Shown: positions 41,512 to 48,468 of the stretch, one piece after another
Layout of the letters: each line of letters begins with the position of its first letter
Numbering within the stretch: the stretch's first letter is position 1
Source of the DNA: Marivibrio sp040218065
GTDB taxonomy: Bacteria; Pseudomonadota; Alphaproteobacteria; UBA8366; Aestuariispiraceae
Assembly (NCBI RefSeq): GCF_040218065.1
Contig: NZ_JAVJQE010000010.1
Span: forward strand, 223,633 to 287,632
Length of the DNA: 64,000 nucleotides
Direction of reading: 5' to 3'
Position numbers and translations under genes: made by a program
The notes under the pieces: model-generated
Told to the model about the DNA's origin: nothing
The model's database searches: none
What the model saw: the letters and a program-made list of their open reading frames with translations, nothing else

Positions 41512-41580
41512 GCCGGCCGTCCGCCTGTTGCGGGGGCGCGCCGATGAAGGTTTGCGTCCCCGAAATAAGCCTGCTCCGCC

Positions 41581-41892
41581 TCAGTCGGCCTGACTGGAGC
41601 TCTTGTACATCTCGGTGATCGAGACGGCGAGATGGTCCTCGACCACCACCACCTCGCCGCGGCCGACGGGCATGCCGTTGCAGCGCACCTCCACCGTGTC
41701 CCCGACGCGGCGGTCGAGTTCGATCACCGCGCCGCGGCCGATCTTGAGCAAGTTCGAAACCTTCATATCCGCCGTGCCCAGCACCGCGGTCAGGTCGACC
41801 ATGATGTTCTGCACCGCGCTGGAGCGGCCGTTGCGCGAGACCGCCTCGGCGGCCGCCTGCTGCACCGGCGTCGGACCTTCGTCGTCGCTCAT
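41581..41892 (-). CDS. fliN: Flagellar motor switch protein FliN
   Basis: 103 residues: a short acidic N-terminal tail and a SpoA domain (NIMVDLTAVLGTADMKVSNLL, GAVIELDRRVGDTVEVRCNG, VGRGEVVVVEDHLAVSITEM). That is the FliN form of the C-ring switch protein, with FliM and FliG as partners. It is here without other flagellar genes, in the gap between tusA and a Tat-exported protein. The length suits an alphaproteobacterial FliN. Confidence 0.88.
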   Translation of the reverse strand: MSDDEGPTPVQQAAAEAVSRNGRSSAVQNIMVDLTAVLGTADMKVSNLLKIGRGAVIELDRRVGDTVEVRCNGMPVGRGEVVVVEDHLAVSITEMYKSSSQAD

Positions 41893-41965
41893 CGCGTCCG
41901 CCCTTCGTCGATCCGGCGGACGCCGCTCGCCGCTTTTGCGTCGAGGGCGCGCGCCTTGTAGTCTT

Positions 41966-41989
41966 AATCGCAGAGCATACGCTGCGATT
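41966..41989. promoter_or_regulatory. Inverted repeat between fliN and a divergent gene
   Basis: AATCGCAG (41966-41973) and CTGCGATT (41982-41989) are exact complements separated by eight bases. The element sits 14 bases before the rightward start at 42003 and 74 bases before fliN. It could be an operator or a leader hairpin for the rightward gene. No matching copy was noticed elsewhere. Confidence 0.35.
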
Positions 41990-42002
41990 CGCGGAAACGT
42001 CG

Positions 42003-42539
42003 ATGCAAGAAAGAGACCGCCGCCCTGATCCGCCGACCCGTCGCGCCGTACTGCGCGCGGGCCTTTCAGCCGGCGTCGGGCTTCTCGGGGTCGGCGCGGC
42101 CTCGCGGGCGGCGGCGCGCTCGGTCGATGAGTGGCGCGCGGCGGTAGGCGTGCTGCAAGGCCGGTTCCGCGGCGCCGGCTTCGAACAGCGCATCGCGATA
42201 GAGCCGGACGGCTTCGCGATTCATCAGATCGCCCCGCCCGACATCGTTGAGCAGAAGAGCTGGCCCTCCATGCGCTACAGTCGCGTGGGACGCGCGAACT
42301 TCTTCTCCGGCGTCCCGGCTGACAGGCTGATCGTTGATCACGAAGTATGGTTCGCCCGCATGCAGGCGGACGGCGCGCTGATCGTCGAGGCGCATTTCTT
42401 CGACCGCTTCGGCGCGCGCATGGACCTTGTGAGCCGCCGCCGACTCAGCCCCGATGGCCGCGCGCTGTTGTGGCGCGTGGATTTGAATCGCGCCGGGACG
42501 CCGATCCTGGCCGAGGAGCTCAGATTGGAGAAACGATGA
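42003..42539 (+). CDS. Tat-exported hypothetical protein, 178 aa
   Basis: The N-terminus has a twin-arginine motif (TRRAVLRAGLSAGVGLLG) with cleavage near ASRAAA. The mature part reads as beta-strands (GFEQRIAIEPDGFAIHQI, LIVDHEVWFARMQADG, ALIVEAHFFDRFGARMDLVS). I cannot name a family. Its stop overlaps the start of the Sel1 gene by ATGA, and the DUF218 gene follows, so the three form an operon. A periplasmic enzyme or binding role is likely but unproven. Confidence 0.75.
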   Translation: MQERDRRPDPPTRRAVLRAGLSAGVGLLGVGAASRAAARSVDEWRAAVGVLQGRFRGAGFEQRIAIEPDGFAIHQIAPPDIVEQKSWPSMRYSRVGRANFFSGVPADRLIVDHEVWFARMQADGALIVEAHFFDRFGARMDLVSRRRLSPDGRALLWRVDLNRAGTPILAEELRLEKR

Positions 42540-43540
42540 GGGCCGCGCGCGCGATCCGTCCGGCGGAGTGGCTGCTGGCCGCAGCGCTTTGGCTCGCGCC
42601 GACGCTCGCCAATGCGGAGATTCCGGCGGATCTGCTTGGTCGCGCCGAAGCCGGCGACGCCGCCGCGCAGTATGAGATCGGCCGCCTCTACGAACGGGGC
42701 GCGCAGGTCCCGCGCGACGATTTCGAGGCGGTCCGCTGGTTCGCGCGCGCGGCGGAGAACGGCTCGCCCCGTGCTGCGCTCGACTACGGCTGGATGCTGG
42801 CGAACGGCTACGGCGTCACCCAGGACGAGGGGGCGGCCTATTACTGGTTCGCCCGCGCCGCCGCCGCCGGCATGCCCGGCGCGGCCGATCAGCGCGACGC
42901 GCTGGCCGAGCGGATCGAGCCCGCCGTAAAAGCGAGGGCCGACGCGCGGATCGCGGAGCTGACCGCGCCCGCCCCTGACGCGCCGGGCGGACCCCCGGCG
43001 CCCGAGGAGAGTGGGGCGGCGCCGCTTCCCGCGGCGGATCTGCGCGACGTCTTCGCCTTGCGCCGCGCCTATAACAGCCCCGGGCGCGGCGACGACGCCG
43101 AGCTGCGCCCGGCCGTCCGCCGTCAGGCGGAATTGGGCGACGCGCTGGCGCAGAACCTGCTGGGCGTGATGCTGATGCGCGCCACCGCGCGGGCCGACAA
43201 GCTGGAGGCGCTGGAGTGGTTTCGCAACGCCGCCTGGCAGGGTCTGCCGGCGGCGCAGTTCAATCTGGCCGATGCGCTGGCTTTGGGCGTCGGCGGCGAG
43301 CGGGACCTGCGTCGCGCGCTCGCGCTGTTGGAGGAGGCGAAGGCCGGTCTGCCCTCGGCCGTGCCGAGCGACTATGAAAGCGCCTCGCGCCTGTTCGCCG
43401 AACGCGCCGAGTTCGTCGACCCCTATCTCGCCGCCATGCAGGGCTATCGCAGCGCCGGGACCGAACTGGGCCAACTGATCGAAATGCGTCGGGCGGAAGT
43501 CCTCGCGCAGCTCGAAATGGCGCGCCGCCTGGGGCAGTGA
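42536..43540 (+). CDS. Secreted Sel1-repeat (TPR-like) protein
   Basis: 334 residues. A Sec signal (LLAAALWLAPTLANAE) leads into Sel1-like repeats: AEAGDAAAQYEIGRLYERGAQV, AVRWFARAAENGSPRAALDYG and YYWFARAAAAGMPGAADQ, a Pro/Ala linker (about residues 148-168), then a second set with EALEWFRNAAWQGLPAAQFNLA. Such proteins scaffold periplasmic complexes or act in envelope signalling. It is translated from an ATGA overlap with the Tat protein and is followed by the DUF218 gene after 10 bases. Confidence 0.8.
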   Translation: MRAARAIRPAEWLLAAALWLAPTLANAEIPADLLGRAEAGDAAAQYEIGRLYERGAQVPRDDFEAVRWFARAAENGSPRAALDYGWMLANGYGVTQDEGAAYYWFARAAAAGMPGAADQRDALAERIEPAVKARADARIAELTAPAPDAPGGPPAPEESGAAPLPAADLRDVFALRRAYNSPGRGDDAELRPAVRRQAELGDALAQNLLGVMLMRATARADKLEALEWFRNAAWQGLPAAQFNLADALALGVGGERDLRRALALLEEAKAGLPSAVPSDYESASRLFAERAEFVDPYLAAMQGYRSAGTELGQLIEMRRAEVLAQLEMARRLGQ

Positions 43541-43550
43541 GGACGGACCC

Positions 43551-44357
43551 GTGGACTGGTACGCGCTCGCCAAGGACGCCTTTCAACTGGTCGCGCCGAA
43601 TGCGCCCTATTGGCTGTTGCTGGGCCTTGCGATCGCCGTCTGGCTGCGCGAGCGCCGACGGCGTCGGGTCGCCGCCCCGGGCGCGCGGCGGGCGGGGATG
43701 AGCCTGATCGGCCTCTTGGGCGGGACGGCGGTCGCGCTCACGCTCCTCTCGGCGCCGGCGGGGCCGAAACTGGCCGCGCTGGCCCTGACGCCCAAGGGCC
43801 CGTCGGCCGACGCGGACGCCCCGGCGCCCGACGGGCGGACCTTCATCGCGCTTTTTTCCGGCGGGATCTGGCGCGGACCCGACGACCGCTGGCGACCCAG
43901 TTCGGCGAGCGTGGCGCGCAGTCTGCGCGCGATCGACTTGGCGTCGCGCACCGGCCTGCCGCTGGTCTTGAGCGGCGGACGCGTGCCTGCCGACGCGCCG
44001 CCTGAGGCTGACGTCATTCGTGAGCGGTTGCGGTTTCCCGCCGACCTGCATGTCGACCGCACCGCCCGCAACACGTTCGAAAACGCGCAGGCGTTCTCCG
44101 AGATTGCGGCCCGGCTAAGCTGGACCCGGGCCGTGGTCGCGACGGACGCCGCCCATCTGCGCCGGGCGGCCGCCTGTCTGCGCGCGGCCGGAGTCGACGT
44201 CGTCGCTTATCTGCCGACGCGTCCTTTCCCGAAGCTCACGCCGGCCGATGCGATCCCGAGCGTCTTCGGCCTCGCCGCTTGGCGTGCGCCGCTGCGGGAG
44301 GCGGCGGGTCTCGCCTATTATCTGGCGGTCGGCCGCATCGGCTGGTCGGACTTATGA
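43551..44357 (+). CDS. YdcF/SanA-like DUF218 membrane protein
   Basis: 268 residues: two transmembrane segments at the N-terminus (YWLLLGLAIAVWL, LIGLLGGTAVALTLLSA), then a periplasmic DUF218 domain with LFSGGIWRGPDDRW, LPLVLSGGRVPADAPPEADV, LHVDRTARNTFENAQAFSE and ATDAAHLRRAAACLRAAGV. The ARNTFENA block is the family hallmark. Relatives (ElyC, SanA, YdcF) act in envelope integrity. The start is GTG. Its last codons overlap the convergent Pmp3-like gene. Confidence 0.85.
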   Translation: MDWYALAKDAFQLVAPNAPYWLLLGLAIAVWLRERRRRRVAAPGARRAGMSLIGLLGGTAVALTLLSAPAGPKLAALALTPKGPSADADAPAPDGRTFIALFSGGIWRGPDDRWRPSSASVARSLRAIDLASRTGLPLVLSGGRVPADAPPEADVIRERLRFPADLHVDRTARNTFENAQAFSEIAARLSWTRAVVATDAAHLRRAAACLRAAGVDVVAYLPTRPFPKLTPADAIPSVFGLAAWRAPLREAAGLAYYLAVGRIGWSDL

Positions 44358-44528
44358 GGGCCGGCCGCCCGCGTTCTTCACGACGAGCCACAGGGCGTGG
44401 ATCATGCCCGGCACGAAGAAAAACAACGTCAAAATCAGATTGAGCCAGAAGTGGAGCCCGATCCCCACCGTCAGAAACGCCGCCACCGGCGGCAGAAAGA
44501 TCGCGAGCACGATGCGGATGATGTCCAT
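44352..44528 (-). CDS. YqaE/Pmp3-family small membrane protein
   Basis: A 58-residue leftward gene. It begins MDIIRIVLAIFLPPVAAFL and continues with a VGIGLHFWLNLILTLFF second helix and FFVPGMIHALWLVV, the Pmp3/YqaE signature of two transmembrane helices. Such proteolipids affect membrane potential and salt or cold tolerance. GGGGGAGA lies just upstream of the ATG. The 3' end overlaps the stop region of the DUF218 gene by six bases. It is too short for a 60-residue cutoff but its motif is unmistakable. Confidence 0.93.
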   Translation of the reverse strand: MDIIRIVLAIFLPPVAAFLTVGIGLHFWLNLILTLFFFVPGMIHALWLVVKNAGGRPS

Positions 44529-44694
44529 GTGTCTCCCCCGTCAGCGCTTGAGGACCGGAGGAGCGGCGCTCCGGCGCAGCTCGACCAAGTCCGAATCCGC
44601 ACGCCGCTGCGGCGCGCGTGCAGCATTGAAGGGTAGCCTCCGACGCAACGGCGCGCCAGAGGAGAGGCGCGGTTCGAGCCGCGAGTCTTAGCCC

Positions 44695-44823
44695 TTAGCC
44701 TACGGAGAATCCGACAACCGCCATAGCGATGACGGCCAGCGTCAGCGAGACGACGAGGATCCAACGGACGCGCCCGCGGGATTCGCCCTGACGCGCGTTC
44801 TCGGGTTTCTTTTCGACGGCCAT
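44695..44823 (-). CDS. Small single-helix membrane protein, 42 aa
   Basis: A leftward gene with a charged N-terminal half (MAVEKKPENARQGESRGRVR) and one C-terminal transmembrane helix (WILVVSLTLAVIAMAVVGFS). The ATG at 44823 is supported by an almost ideal AAGGAGGT seven bases upstream. The frame stays open to 44940, but the longer start has no comparable signal. Function unknown; possibly a regulator or assembly aid for a membrane protein. It lies 166 bases upstream of the Pmp3-like gene on the same strand. The gap 44529-44694 holds no gene. Confidence 0.65.
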   Translation of the reverse strand: MAVEKKPENARQGESRGRVRWILVVSLTLAVIAMAVVGFSVG

Positions 44824-45007
44824 TCGTGAGACCTCCTTCCCATGCGGTGTTTCGGTCTTGGCGTTCGGCCCGGTCGGCCTTGACGGTCGATGTCGCAAAG
44901 GCGGGCGCGACAGTCGGTCGCGCCGCCGACCCTTCCCCATGTAGGGCGTCGATCGGCGCTGTCGACCGCAGATGTTTCGGGAGGCTCAGGAAAATGCGGC
45001 GGGCGGC

Positions 45008-45083
45008 TGGTGCCGGATGCAGGGATCGAACCCGCGACCTTCGGTTTACAAAACCGCTGCTCTACCAGCTGAGCTAATCCGGC
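45008..45083 (-). tRNA. tRNA-Thr (UGU)
   Basis: The minus strand gives a 76-base cloverleaf: acceptor GCCGGAT pairs with ATCCGGC, D-arm GCTCAGCTGGTAGAGC, anticodon loop TTTGTAA with anticodon TGT, T-arm GGGTTCGATCC, and an encoded CCA. The gene is complete and not split. It is oriented away from the tRNA-Tyr and tRNA-Gly genes 18.4 kb downstream. Confidence 0.96.
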
Positions 45084-45248
45084 CCGGGGCGCCCGGACGG
45101 GCGCGCCGCCGCGGCGTTTCTAGCACCATGCGCGCCCCTTCGCCAGCCTTCGCGCACGCCTTTCGACGGTTGTTTTTGACGGGATATGCGCGCAAAAATA
45201 TCGGGCGCAGCGCCGCTGCAACTTTCCCCCCGCATAGGAGACCGCCCC

Positions 45249-45770
45249 ATGCTGCAAGGACTGGCCCGCCTGCCCAACGGCCTCAGCGTCCGCCCCGCCC
45301 GGCCGTCGGACAAGCAATTCCTGCGCAAGCTGGTCGACGACAAATATTCGGACCTCAAGACGACCACGGATCTCCCGCGCGATCAGCTGGAGCATCTGAT
45401 GGAGATCCAGCTTCAGGGCCAGACGCAGGGCTACGGCGCGATGTTCCCGAACGCCGTCTATTTCGTGATCGAAAAGACGGGCGAGCGGATCGGCAAGCTC
45501 AGCCTCGATTGGGACGGCGAGGCGGCGCGGGTCGTGGATCTGGGGTTCATCGCCAAGGCGCAAGGCAAGGGCTACGGCCAGACGGTCGTGCTGGCCCTTC
45601 TGCAGGCCTGCGGCCAGTCGAAATGCCCGCTGACGGTGGTCTGCCTGGCGCACAATGTGGCGCTGCTGCATTTCCTGCAAAGCCATGGCTTCGAGGCTGA
45701 GCCGCCGGAGGCCGGCGCCGCGCACATCCTGTTGACCTGGACGCCGACGGCCGACGCCATGCGTCAGTGA
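45249..45770 (+). CDS. GNAT-family N-acetyltransferase
   Basis: 173 residues. The N-terminal beta-strand SVRPARPSDKQFLRKLVDD opens the GNAT fold; the CoA-binding region is AKAQGKGYGQTVVLALLQA (Q/R-x2-G-x-G/A form), followed by VCLAHNVALLHFLQSHGFE. This subgroup is often found beside tail-collar (Mdp-like) protein genes, as here, so it may acetylate those proteins or a partner. The ATG at 45249 has AGGAGA upstream. A candidate TTGACG sits at 45176. It converges on the collar-protein operon with a shared terminator. Confidence 0.85.
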   Translation: MLQGLARLPNGLSVRPARPSDKQFLRKLVDDKYSDLKTTTDLPRDQLEHLMEIQLQGQTQGYGAMFPNAVYFVIEKTGERIGKLSLDWDGEAARVVDLGFIAKAQGKGYGQTVVLALLQACGQSKCPLTVVCLAHNVALLHFLQSHGFEAEPPEAGAAHILLTWTPTADAMRQ

Positions 45771-45795
45771 GCGCCGCCGGCGCGCCGGGCGAAAG

Positions 45796-45828
45796 AAAAC
45801 CCCGCCGAAATCGGCGGGGTAGTTTTAA
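45796..45828. terminator. Bidirectional intrinsic terminator
   Basis: ACCCCGCCGA and TCGGCGGGGT (45799-45808 with 45811-45820) form a ten-pair hairpin with a two-base AA gap. AGTTTTAAA follows on the plus strand, and TTTTCTTTC follows on the minus strand. It separates the GNAT gene from the convergent collar-protein operon. Confidence 0.75.
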
Positions 45829-45853
45829 ATGGGCCTCATACCGCGACGGCCCG

Positions 45854-46456
45854 TCAGTTGCGCTGCGGATACAGGCCGAACAGGCAGATCGACCAGTTGA
45901 TGGCCAGGATCGGCTGGACGACGCTGAAGCTCTGGCCCCCGCCCGTGTCTTGCACAGCGACGACGCCGTCGCCGCCCGTGCCGCTCACGCCGCCGAGGGC
46001 TACGGTCGTGCCGGCTTGGTTCGCCGGCACATAAAGCGGCTGCGGCGCGGTCAGCCCGCCGCCGCCGAGATAGTCGCCGGCCTGCGGCGTCGCATTGCTG
46101 CCCTGCGTGGTCGAGACTTCAACCGTGGCGGAGCCCCCGCCGGCCGGCGTGAAGGCCGCGGTGTGGGTGTGAGCCGGCATCTCGCTGACCGAAAGCGTTT
46201 GCGTCTCCCACCCTAAGCGCTGTCCGATGGGATAATGGCTGGTTCCCGCGCTTTGACCGAACCCGATCGCCGCCCGCCCGCGAAGATCGGGCAGCGCGAA
46301 GACCGTTCGCCCGTCTCCGCCATAGAGCGTGCCGATCAGCGAGAACAAGGACTGGTTCTGCGCGATTGAGATAAGGGCGCCCGCGCACAGGCCCCAATTG
46401 CGCGGCGCGAAGCTGAAGCCGAAGCTGGCGAGCATGCCGATAAAAGGACTGTCCAT
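45854..46456 (-). CDS. Phage tail-collar domain protein (Mdp-like), copy 1
   Basis: 200 residues. The N-terminal half is a tail-collar domain: MDSPFIGMLASFGFSFAP, CAGALISIAQNQSLFSLIGTLYGG, FALPDLRGRAAIGFGQ, then EMPAHTHTAAF. The C-terminal half is Gly/Thr-rich and ends AINWSICLFGLYPQRN. The family includes microcystin-dependent MdpB and is widespread as non-phage, surface or secreted proteins. No signal peptide. It is the last gene of a leftward four-gene operon and closely resembles the copy at 46926. No capsid, portal or tail-assembly genes are present. Confidence 0.9.
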   Translation of the reverse strand: MDSPFIGMLASFGFSFAPRNWGLCAGALISIAQNQSLFSLIGTLYGGDGRTVFALPDLRGRAAIGFGQSAGTSHYPIGQRLGWETQTLSVSEMPAHTHTAAFTPAGGGSATVEVSTTQGSNATPQAGDYLGGGGLTAPQPLYVPANQAGTTVALGGVSGTGGDGVVAVQDTGGGQSFSVVQPILAINWSICLFGLYPQRN

Positions 46457-46538
46457 CTTTCTTCTCTCCCCCTTGCGCCTTTCGGGATGGGACCGGAAGG
46501 CGAATGTTGGTGCAACGAAGCGCCCTCAGGCGGTGTTT

Positions 46539-46889
46539 CTAGGTGAAGACGATTTGCAAAATCCGCATGTCGTGCGACAGCGTCTCGTCCGCTGGGCCGT
46601 TCGGGTTCGGATGGCTCGTGATCTGTGCGATCGCGACCCCCTCGACCCGAGACCCGTCGGGCATGATCAGGTCGTGACAGGCGCACTCCGAAAGGCCGAG
46701 CGGTTGGTCGCAGCGAAGCAGAACGGAGAAGGGCGTGCGCGCCCCCTTCGGAGCGTCCGGCATCGCGCATTCCTTGTGTTCGCTGACCTCAAGAAATTCG
46801 ACCTGAGCATCGGGCCCGTCGACAAATACGATGGAGCCGTGTTTGCCGACCGCTTTTTTGAAGTCGCCGGCCTTCAGTTTGTCCAACAT
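46539..46889 (-). CDS. DUF6916-like protein, copy 1
   Basis: 116 residues of the beta-rich DUF6916 type: MLDKLKAGDFKKAVGKHG start, VEFLEVSEHKECAMPDAPKGARTPFSVLLRC, and a C-terminal RILQIVF. The RTPFSVLL core is the family hallmark (Arg-x-Pro-Phe-Ser). It sits between the two collar-protein genes, an arrangement found in other bacteria with these families. Function unknown; a small structural or chaperone partner of the collar proteins is a reasonable guess. Three Cys are present. Confidence 0.75.
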   Translation of the reverse strand: MLDKLKAGDFKKAVGKHGSIVFVDGPDAQVEFLEVSEHKECAMPDAPKGARTPFSVLLRCDQPLGLSECACHDLIMPDGSRVEGVAIAQITSHPNPNGPADETLSHDMRILQIVFT

Positions 46890-46925
46890 CGTTCGAACGT
46901 CCTCCTTGCTGCGGAAAGCCGGGCG

Positions 46926-47525
46926 TCAGTTGCGGCTGGGGTAGAGACCCTGCAGGGCGATGCACCAGCTGATCGCCAGGACCGGCTGCACCACATTGAT
47001 CGGCACATTGGCCCCAGTCGGCGATAAGGTCACAGCCCCGTCCGTTTGGGCTGGCGTTACGCCGCCCAGCGGCACTGTCGTTCCCGCGGAGGCGGGCGGC
47101 ACGTAATTCGGCTGCGCGGCCGTCAGGCCGCCGCCGCCGGCGTAAACGCCCTCGCTCGGAGTGGAGACGGCGCCCGCCGTGGTGCTGACCGCGACCGAAG
47201 CGGACCCGCCTGTGGGTTGAAAATGCGCCGAATGGTTGTGCGGAGGGAGGTTTAAGATCGTCAACGACGCCGTTTCCGCGCCGGCGCTGGCGCCTATCGG
47301 GTAGCTGGGGGCGCCGGGGCGCCCCCCTTGGCCCGCTGCGGCCCGGCCCATGAGATTGGGCAGACCGAACGAGGTCGTCCCATTGCCCCCGTAGATCGTC
47401 CCCAGAAGGGAGAAGAGCGCGGTATGCTGCGTGATGTCGAGGAGTTGCCCTTGGCAGAACGCGTAGTTTAACGGGGCGAAATTGAAGCCGAAGGCCTGCA
47501 ACATGCCATAAAAAGGATTATCCAT
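46926..47525 (-). CDS. Phage tail-collar domain protein (Mdp-like), copy 2
   Basis: 199 residues, a paralogue of the 45854 gene with the same layout: MDNPFYGMLQAFGFNFAP, CQGQLLDITQHTALFSLLGTIYGG, FGLPNLMGRAAAGQGG, LPPHNHSAHF, and the ending ISWCIALQGLYPSRN. The GGGG, NYVPP and YAGGGGLTAAQP blocks align with the other copy. The two likely assemble together or are alternatives. CGGGGGAGAAAG precedes the ATG; an AT-rich 180-base gap upstream may hold its own promoter. Confidence 0.9.
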   Translation of the reverse strand: MDNPFYGMLQAFGFNFAPLNYAFCQGQLLDITQHTALFSLLGTIYGGNGTTSFGLPNLMGRAAAGQGGRPGAPSYPIGASAGAETASLTILNLPPHNHSAHFQPTGGSASVAVSTTAGAVSTPSEGVYAGGGGLTAAQPNYVPPASAGTTVPLGGVTPAQTDGAVTLSPTGANVPINVVQPVLAISWCIALQGLYPSRN

Positions 47526-47706
47526 TCGCTTTCTCCCCCGAACTGCGATGGTTCGCGTTCCGTCCCGTGCCCGTGTGAAACGCGTATTAGGAGCAAATAG
47601 TTTAGGAAAAAGGTTAAGGTGGCAAGCAGATTGAGCGTAAAACCGTTAGAATAATCGCTTGAGGTGAAGCCTGCACCGAAAGCCGGGCGGCGAGGCGCGC
47701 GGCGAC

Positions 47707-48192
47707 CTAGCTGAGGCACACTTGGTAGACGGTCTTGCCGCCGCTCTCTCCCGGCGAAACGATCGGGGTGATCAGAATGTTCTCCATTCTCCCGAAACCT
47801 TCTCGTTGCAGCGTGTATCCGCCGTCGCCGTTGAGCAGCACGCTCGCCGTTTCATTATGAAAAATTAGGCTGAAAGGCGTTCGAGCGGAATTCGGGTGAG
47901 CGCCGGCGGGATTTTCATGCACCGCCACCAGGCGCAGGGCGACCGTCCTATCCGTGAAGGGCGCCTCGAAAATCTGATTGAGATGCGGCTCGAAATCGGA
48001 GGCGCTGACGGTCCCCAAATCGCGCCGCGTGTCGATGGAATTAGCCTTGGTCGCTCTCTTTGCGACCGCGGGCTTTTTCGCAGCGGCCTTTCTCGACGAG
48101 GTCTTCTTACCCGCCGCTTTCTTACCAGTCGTCTTCTTGGCGGCAGCCTTCTTGGCGGCGGCCTTTTTCGTCGACGTGCGCTTTTCAGCCAT
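47707..48192 (-). CDS. DUF6916-like protein with histone-H1-like Lys/Ala tail
   Basis: 161 residues. The first sixty are Lys/Ala repeats (KKAAAKKAAAKKTTGKKAA, then SSRKAAAKKPAVAKRA) of the histone H1/AlgP type. The C-terminal hundred match DUF6916: VSASDFEPHLNQIFEAPF, ARTPFSLIFHNETASVLL, GDGGYTLQREGFGRMEN. The basic tail suggests binding to DNA or another polyanion, odd for a protein of a surface-protein locus. The ATG at 48192 follows AGGGA. It is the first gene of the leftward operon and diverges from the giant gene. Confidence 0.8.
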   Translation of the reverse strand: MAEKRTSTKKAAAKKAAAKKTTGKKAAGKKTSSRKAAAKKPAVAKRATKANSIDTRRDLGTVSASDFEPHLNQIFEAPFTDRTVALRLVAVHENPAGAHPNSARTPFSLIFHNETASVLLNGDGGYTLQREGFGRMENILITPIVSPGESGGKTVYQVCLS

Positions 48193-48286
48193 AACGGCGA
48201 TCCCTGTGCTTAACCGGTCCTTGAGTGTGACCATAAGTTACAGTTACAGCCACGCGCAACTTTTAAGAAAATCAGCAAACGGTAAA

Positions 48287-48358
48287 CATTGTTGATTTAA
48301 TTCGTGTCATTGTTGTAATGCGCGCTGAATGGTCGTACTCTGTAGAAGTGCGCATTAC
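48287..48358 (+). promoter_or_regulatory. Promoter and repeats between the collar operon and the giant gene
   Basis: CATTGTTG occurs at 48287 and 48308, exactly 21 bases apart. TTGATT (48292-48297) and TGTAAT (48314-48319), 16 bases apart, fit a promoter for the giant gene. GTAATGCGC (48315-48323) and GCGCATTAC (48350-48358) are exact complements and overlap the -10 box. Together they suggest a regulated promoter; the regulator is unknown. Confidence 0.5.
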
Positions 48359-48468
48359 CGCTGAGGCGGTTCTGTGCAGGAATTGAGGGACGGGGCGTCA
48401 GGGGCGCGGCCTTCGCCGGGGACGGCGGCAGGCCGCCGCCCCCCGTATGGCGAGAGGGTGACGGGACA

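Noticed and set aside
45008..45083. tRNA-Thr as an integration site of a genomic island
   Set aside because: The tRNA 3' end faces away from the accessory locus, no repeated 3' fragment was seen downstream, and there is no integrase.
45854..47525. Prophage or tail-derived toxin particle, suggested by the tail-collar proteins
   Set aside because: No sheath, tube, baseplate, tape measure, portal, capsid, lysis or integrase genes are present; the neighbours are DUF6916, DUF4347 and exporter genes, the usual setting of non-phage Mdp-like proteins.
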